From: UBA1231 sp045652765
GTDB taxonomy: Bacteria; Bacillota_I; Bacilli_A; ML615J-28; CAG-313
Direction: 5' to 3'
Assembly: GCA_045652765.1 (NCBI GenBank)
Contig: JAZOLG010000056.1
Location: 1-35,202 of the forward strand
DNA length: 35,202 nt
A model generated the notes under the pieces. That model saw only the letters and a list, made by a program, of their open reading frames with translations. It was not told the DNA's origin and ran no database searches. A program made the position numbers and the translations under genes. Positions 32,511 to 35,202 of this stretch are shown here, piece after piece. Numbering within the stretch: position 1 is the first letter of the stretch; each line of letters opens with the position of its first letter.

Positions 32511-32546
32511 AGCTTAACATTTCAACATGTTAAGCTCTTTTTTTAT
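32511..32546 (+). terminator. Orphan terminator hairpin 1
   Basis: AGCTTAACAT (32511-32520) with ATGTTAAGCT (32527-32536) and CTTTTTTTT. No gene precedes it within the interval 32389-32510; a TTGACA at 32427-32432 has no matching -10. Either an unrecognised small transcript or a relic of a lost gene. The rest of 32389-32510 shows nothing I can identify. Confidence 0.75.
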
Positions 32547-32581
32547 TCCTCTATATAATCTAACTCATCACTCTTATTAAT

Positions 32582-32613
32582 GAGATTGTAGAAATTTTAC
32601 AATCTCTCTTTTA
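32582..32613 (+). terminator. Orphan terminator hairpin 2
   Basis: GAGATTGTA (32582-32590) with TACAATCTC (32598-32606), followed by TCTTTTATTT. Confidence 0.65.
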
Positions 32614-32631
32614 TTTATAAATATTTTTTTA

Positions 32632-32660
32632 TTGAGAAATTTTATAAAAAATGTTATAAT
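32632..32660 (+). promoter_or_regulatory. Promoter of the Sel1-repeat gene
   Basis: TTGAGA (32632-32637), 17-bp spacer, TATAAT (32655-32660). Confidence 0.75.
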
Positions 32661-32696
32661 ATACCTAGAATTGTGTATTTTAATGGAGGATTTATC

Positions 32697-33398
32697 ATGC
32701 AACAAAAGGGAATATCAATTTTAGAGAGAAATCCGATTGCATCTTTAAGCGAAGAAGAACAATTTATTATTCTATCAAAAACTAGAAAAGATGCAGAATT
32801 AGGAATTGCAAATGCTCAGTCTGACTTAGGAATATTATACTATGAAGGATGGATAGTAGATAGAGATTTCAATGAAGCATTTAAATGGTATAAATTAGCA
32901 GCTGAACAAGGACAAGCAGTAGCACAATTTAATTTAGGAAATATGTATAATCAAGGAATTGGCACGACAAAAAACTACGAACAAGCGGTTAAGTGGTATA
33001 AACTTGCTACAGAAAATGGACACTATGCAGCACCTTACAATTTAGCTTTAATGTATTATGAAGGGAAAGGTGTCGAAAAAAATCTTCAGGTAGAAATTGA
33101 ATTATATAGAATCGCTGCTGAACGCGGACATAAAGAGGCTCAATATAATCTAGGTGGAATGTACGCAAGAGGAGAAGGTGTTGAGAAAAACCTTTCGGAA
33201 GCATTTAAATGGTATAAATTAGCAGCTGAACAAGGATTAGATTATGCAATGTTTTATTTAGGTAATATGTACTATTATGGAGATGGAACAGAACAAAATA
33301 TAAAAGAAGCCGTTAAATGGTTAAAGAAAGCGAAAGAATGTGGATTTAGCACATATGGTACGCTACTAGAAATTAAGTTAAAATATGGGGTAGAATAA
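32697..33398 (+). CDS. Sel1-like (TPR-type) repeat protein
   Basis: 233 residues from ATG 32697, preceded by TGGAGGA; the in-frame GTG at 32673 lies upstream of that site and is rejected. About five 36-residue Sel1 repeats with the pattern A--LG-MY--G-GV-KN---A--WY--AAE-G, for example AQFNLGNMYNQGIGTTKNYE and AQYNLGGMYARGEGVEKNLS. Such solenoids bind other proteins or peptides. No signal peptide or membrane helix, so cytoplasmic. It stands alone with its own promoter between the two repeat elements, 100 bases before an unknown gene, and could be accessory. The partner is unknown. Confidence 0.87.
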   Translation: MQQKGISILERNPIASLSEEEQFIILSKTRKDAELGIANAQSDLGILYYEGWIVDRDFNEAFKWYKLAAEQGQAVAQFNLGNMYNQGIGTTKNYEQAVKWYKLATENGHYAAPYNLALMYYEGKGVEKNLQVEIELYRIAAERGHKEAQYNLGGMYARGEGVEKNLSEAFKWYKLAAEQGLDYAMFYLGNMYYYGDGTEQNIKEAVKWLKKAKECGFSTYGTLLEIKLKYGVE

Positions 33399-33466
33399 AT
33401 GATCTTTATATTTGGCTTATTTAATCATAATTAGTAGAATTAAAATAATTATATAGTAAAAATATA

Positions 33467-33475
33467 TGATATAAT
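33467..33475 (+). promoter_or_regulatory. Extended -10 promoter of the 170-residue gene
   Basis: TG-A-TATAAT (33467-33475), no good -35; the same TGATATAAT string occurs ahead of the AraC gene at 34171. Confidence 0.55.
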
Positions 33476-33499
33476 TATTTATAAGAATTAGAAGTTAAG

Positions 33500-34012
33500 G
33501 TGAAACAAAATGACAAAAGATATTTCGAAAAAAAATTAGATCAACTAATTAGTAAAATAAAAAAAATAACAGATGAAGTATTGCCTAATATTTTATTATG
33601 GAAAGTTGATGAATACATTTTTAAAAACTATATGGAACAATGCAAAATCGTTAATAAGACTTTTGATACTATAAAACCATATTTTTTTCAATATGATGAC
33701 GATGAATTATTGTTTTTAAAAAAAGTATTATTTGAAGCGTATTATGATACTATGATAACTTCATTTAATAAATTACATGAAATATTCTTTGGGTATGCAC
33801 TAGGAGAAGATGAAATTTCGAATAATGAATATAAATTTGGATACGTTGTTTTGGAATATGGTATTTCAAGGGTTTTTAATTGCAAAGCTCAAAATTTGGA
33901 AAAAGCATTTAACATTTTTGGTAAAGAAATGGAAAGACAATTTGGCTATAACGCGCCAGATAAATTGATTTTGGTTGAAGTTAGAGAGAACGGACTTGAA
34001 GTTGACTGGTAA
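33500..34012 (+). CDS. Hypothetical protein, 170 residues, start or frame uncertain
   Basis: The long frame opens at GTG 33500 (MKQNDKRYFEKKLDQLI) and ends at TAA 34010-34012. It is helical and acidic/basic mixed, with YFFQYDDDELLFLKKVLFEA in the middle and DKLILVEVRENGLEVDW at the end; no membrane helix and no family recognised. The best ribosome site, AAGGTG at 33497-33502, is spaced for ATG 33510, which is in another frame and stops after nine codons (MTKDISKKN). The two frames would join if the run of eight A at 33528-33535 had nine. So it may be a correctly GTG-started gene, a slip-prone gene, or a broken one. The left repeat of the second element starts 15 nt after its stop. Confidence 0.62.
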   Translation: MKQNDKRYFEKKLDQLISKIKKITDEVLPNILLWKVDEYIFKNYMEQCKIVNKTFDTIKPYFFQYDDDELLFLKKVLFEAYYDTMITSFNKLHEIFFGYALGEDEISNNEYKFGYVVLEYGISRVFNCKAQNLEKAFNIFGKEMERQFGYNAPDKLILVEVRENGLEVDW

Positions 34013-34027
34013 TGGTATATTTGATAA

Positions 34028-34118
34028 AAGGAGAAACACTTTTATTCAGAATTGGACAAAAAAGTTTGTTCTCCCACATAAAGACAAAAATAGAGAAGAC
34101 CTTGAAAGAGGTCTTTTT
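34028..34118 (+). repeat. Left-end repeat, copy 2
   Basis: Direct repeat of 32150-32240. GGAGAA and TTCTCC (34030 on, to 34075) bracket the inverted core and can form a stem. Starts 15 nt after the stop of the 170-residue gene. Confidence 0.88.
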
Positions 34119-34119
34119 A
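34097..34119 (+). terminator. Terminator inside the left repeat, copy 2
   Basis: AGACCTT (34097-34103), loop GAAA, GAGGTCT (34108-34114) with one G-T pair, then T run. Confidence 0.8.
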
Positions 34120-34170
34120 TTTTTATTTATTGAATTTAGCATTTTATATCAAAAATAAAACATAAAAATA

Positions 34171-34179
34171 TGATATAAT
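34171..34179 (+). promoter_or_regulatory. Extended -10 promoter of the AraC gene
   Basis: TG-A-TATAAT (34171-34179); the start codon is only 18 bases downstream, so the leader is very short. Confidence 0.6.
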
Positions 34180-34197
34180 TTTAATGGTGGTGATGAT

Positions 34198-35034
34198 ATG
34201 AATACAAATAGTGTATTAAAAAAGACTATTGAATTAATAGAAAAAAATTTAGATAATCATAATTTAAATATTAGATTTTTATCTAATAAAGTATATGTAA
34301 GTCCGTATTATTTGCAAAGAATATTTTATTCATTAGTAGGAAAAACTATTGGAACATATATAAGAGAAAGAAGATTAACTGAAGCAGGTACGGATATTAA
34401 AAATGGTGAAAAAGTACTGGAAGCAGCTATTAAATACTGTTATGAATCTCAAGAATCATTTACAAGAGCTTTTAAAAAGTTTCATGGTGTAAATCCTGGC
34501 GTAGCTAAGAAAGGTGTTATTATCTCATGTTTACCAGCAATAAATACAAAAAATCTAAGAAAGGGAGTTATAAATATGGATATTAAAATTGAAAAAGAAA
34601 ATGCGTTTAGCGTTATTGTAAAAACTGAAAATTTTAATGAAGAAACATCTTTTGAGAACGTACCCAAGTTTTGGGATGAATATTACGAATTAGGATATCA
34701 AAATGTAGTACCGCCAATGTTAGGCATTTGTATAAATAATACAGGAAGTTTAGAATTTGAATATGGTATAGGAAGTTTAAAAGAATATTGTAACGAAATT
34801 CCTAATGGCTTTAAAGAAATTAATATAGCTGAACATTTATGGGGAAAGTTTTATACAAAAGGTAAGATGCCAACAGCTATTCAAAATTTATGGCAAGAAG
34901 TTATTGAATGGGTTCAAAACAGTGAATATGAAATAGCTGCAAACTATGATTTTGAATGTTATTCAGAAGGCGATACTAATAGTGATGATTATGTAAGTGG
35001 GATTTGGGTAGCATTAAAACTTAAATCCAATTAA
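34198..35034 (+). CDS. AraC-family regulator with GyrI-like effector domain
   Basis: 278 residues. Residues 1-105 are an AraC/XylS double helix-turn-helix at the N-terminus: LNIRFLSNKVYVSPYYLQRI, then EAAIKYCYESQESFTRAFKK and FHGVNPG. Residues about 125-278 resemble the GyrI/BmrR C-terminal effector-binding fold (MDIKIEKENAFSVIVKTENF at its start, WGKFYTKGKMPTAIQNLWQE near its end), which binds cationic or lipophilic drugs in Rob and BmrR. Together this is the Rob-type layout, suggesting regulation of a drug or stress response. GGTGGTGA precedes ATG 34198. An internal in-frame ATG at 34576 (Met127) has AAGGGAG eight bases upstream and would release the effector domain alone. No transporter is visible beside it. 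It lies inside the second repeat-bounded element. Confidence 0.86.
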   Translation: MNTNSVLKKTIELIEKNLDNHNLNIRFLSNKVYVSPYYLQRIFYSLVGKTIGTYIRERRLTEAGTDIKNGEKVLEAAIKYCYESQESFTRAFKKFHGVNPGVAKKGVIISCLPAINTKNLRKGVINMDIKIEKENAFSVIVKTENFNEETSFENVPKFWDEYYELGYQNVVPPMLGICINNTGSLEFEYGIGSLKEYCNEIPNGFKEINIAEHLWGKFYTKGKMPTAIQNLWQEVIEWVQNSEYEIAANYDFECYSEGDTNSDDYVSGIWVALKLKSN

Positions 35035-35141
35035 TAATAGACAAATTAATGATTTTTTAAAAATATTTTTTATTATACAAAAAACATATTGAAATTATAT
35101 ATTTTTTAGACAGTCTAATTACCTATACCAAGCCCAGGTAA

Positions 35142-35202
35142 GAATGAATTAGTCAGTTGATGGAGAGCAAACTTTTTTGTCCAATTCTGACTATAGTGGA
35201 TT
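35142..35202 (+). repeat. Right-end repeat, copy 2 (runs to window edge)
   Basis: Matches 32328-32388; includes the inverse of the left core at 35169-35189. Confidence 0.88.

Larger units (their letters stand above)
34028..35202. mobile_element. Repeat-bounded element carrying an AraC gene, copy 2 (right end cut by window)
   Basis: Left repeat 34028-34118 and right repeat 35142-35202 are the same as in copy 1 and in the same orientation, and the inverted cores lie at 34047-34067 and 35169-35189. Between them are about 1 kb with one regulator gene and an AT-rich stretch (35035-35141). No transposase is seen. It looks like a passenger-carrying relative of the 240-bp copy 1, or the same ends around a different insert. 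Confidence 0.55.

Noticed and set aside
32150..35202. Repeats as a CRISPR array
   Set aside because: Only two copies of each end, of 61-91 bases, 1.9-2.8 kb apart, with no cas genes.
1..35202. TGA used as Trp codon (genetic code 4)
   Set aside because: All conserved proteins are complete under the standard code with TGG for Trp; only the lack of TGA stops is supported.

Overview
The window reads as a low-GC, Gram-positive chromosome segment, most likely from a spore-forming or recently sporulating Bacilli lineage close to Erysipelotrichia and the Mollicutes relatives. Reasons: strongly AT-rich coding sequence, purine-rich Shine-Dalgarno sites (AGGAGG/AGGTGA), TTGAAA/TTTACA-17-TATAAT promoters, a T-box leader, lipoproteins, the rpsF-ssb-rpsR operon and a CotY/CotZ-type spore coat protein. 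A notable trait is that none of the 34 called genes ends in TGA (26 TAA, 8 TAG), while Trp is read from TGG. The assignment to a lineage is inference; no rRNA or tRNA gene is present to anchor it.

Layout. 1-3260: the end of tsaD, a possible small transcript with two hairpins, a ribokinase and a tandem-SIS, MurQ/GckR-like sugar-phosphate protein. 3288-11260: one long co-directional run of a coiled-coil protein, a free-standing B3/4 (PheRS-editing-like) domain, GlnRS, PcrA helicase and NAD-dependent DNA ligase. 11297-16594: a spermidine/putrescine transport operon led by an XRE-cupin regulator with overlapping operators, with an enlarged PotA and a PotD anchored at both ends. 16609-18047: a lipoprotein made of two related halves.

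18057-20459: a small spore-related patch: a degenerate aspartokinase-like protein, an unknown 94-residue protein, converging hairpins, the coat protein on the minus strand and an undecaprenyl-diphosphatase. 20528-24017: a housekeeping run (Cys-less EIIB-like membrane protein, PepV, TrmB, DUF84 NTPase, DJ-1). 24046-27761: T-box (Phe, TTC specifier) plus pheST. 27807-30994: lipoprotein N-acetylmuramoyl-alanine amidase, pseudouridine-5'-phosphate glycosidase and a small membrane protein. 31022-32240: S6 leader with rpsF-ssb-rpsR.

32150-35202: an accessory tail. Two copies of a repeat-bounded element with no transposase frame a Sel1-repeat protein and an unknown protein; the second copy carries an AraC/GyrI-like regulator. 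Both left ends lie 14-15 nt beyond a stop codon and bring a terminator. This tail, the TGA avoidance and the spore patch are the parts most worth a second look.
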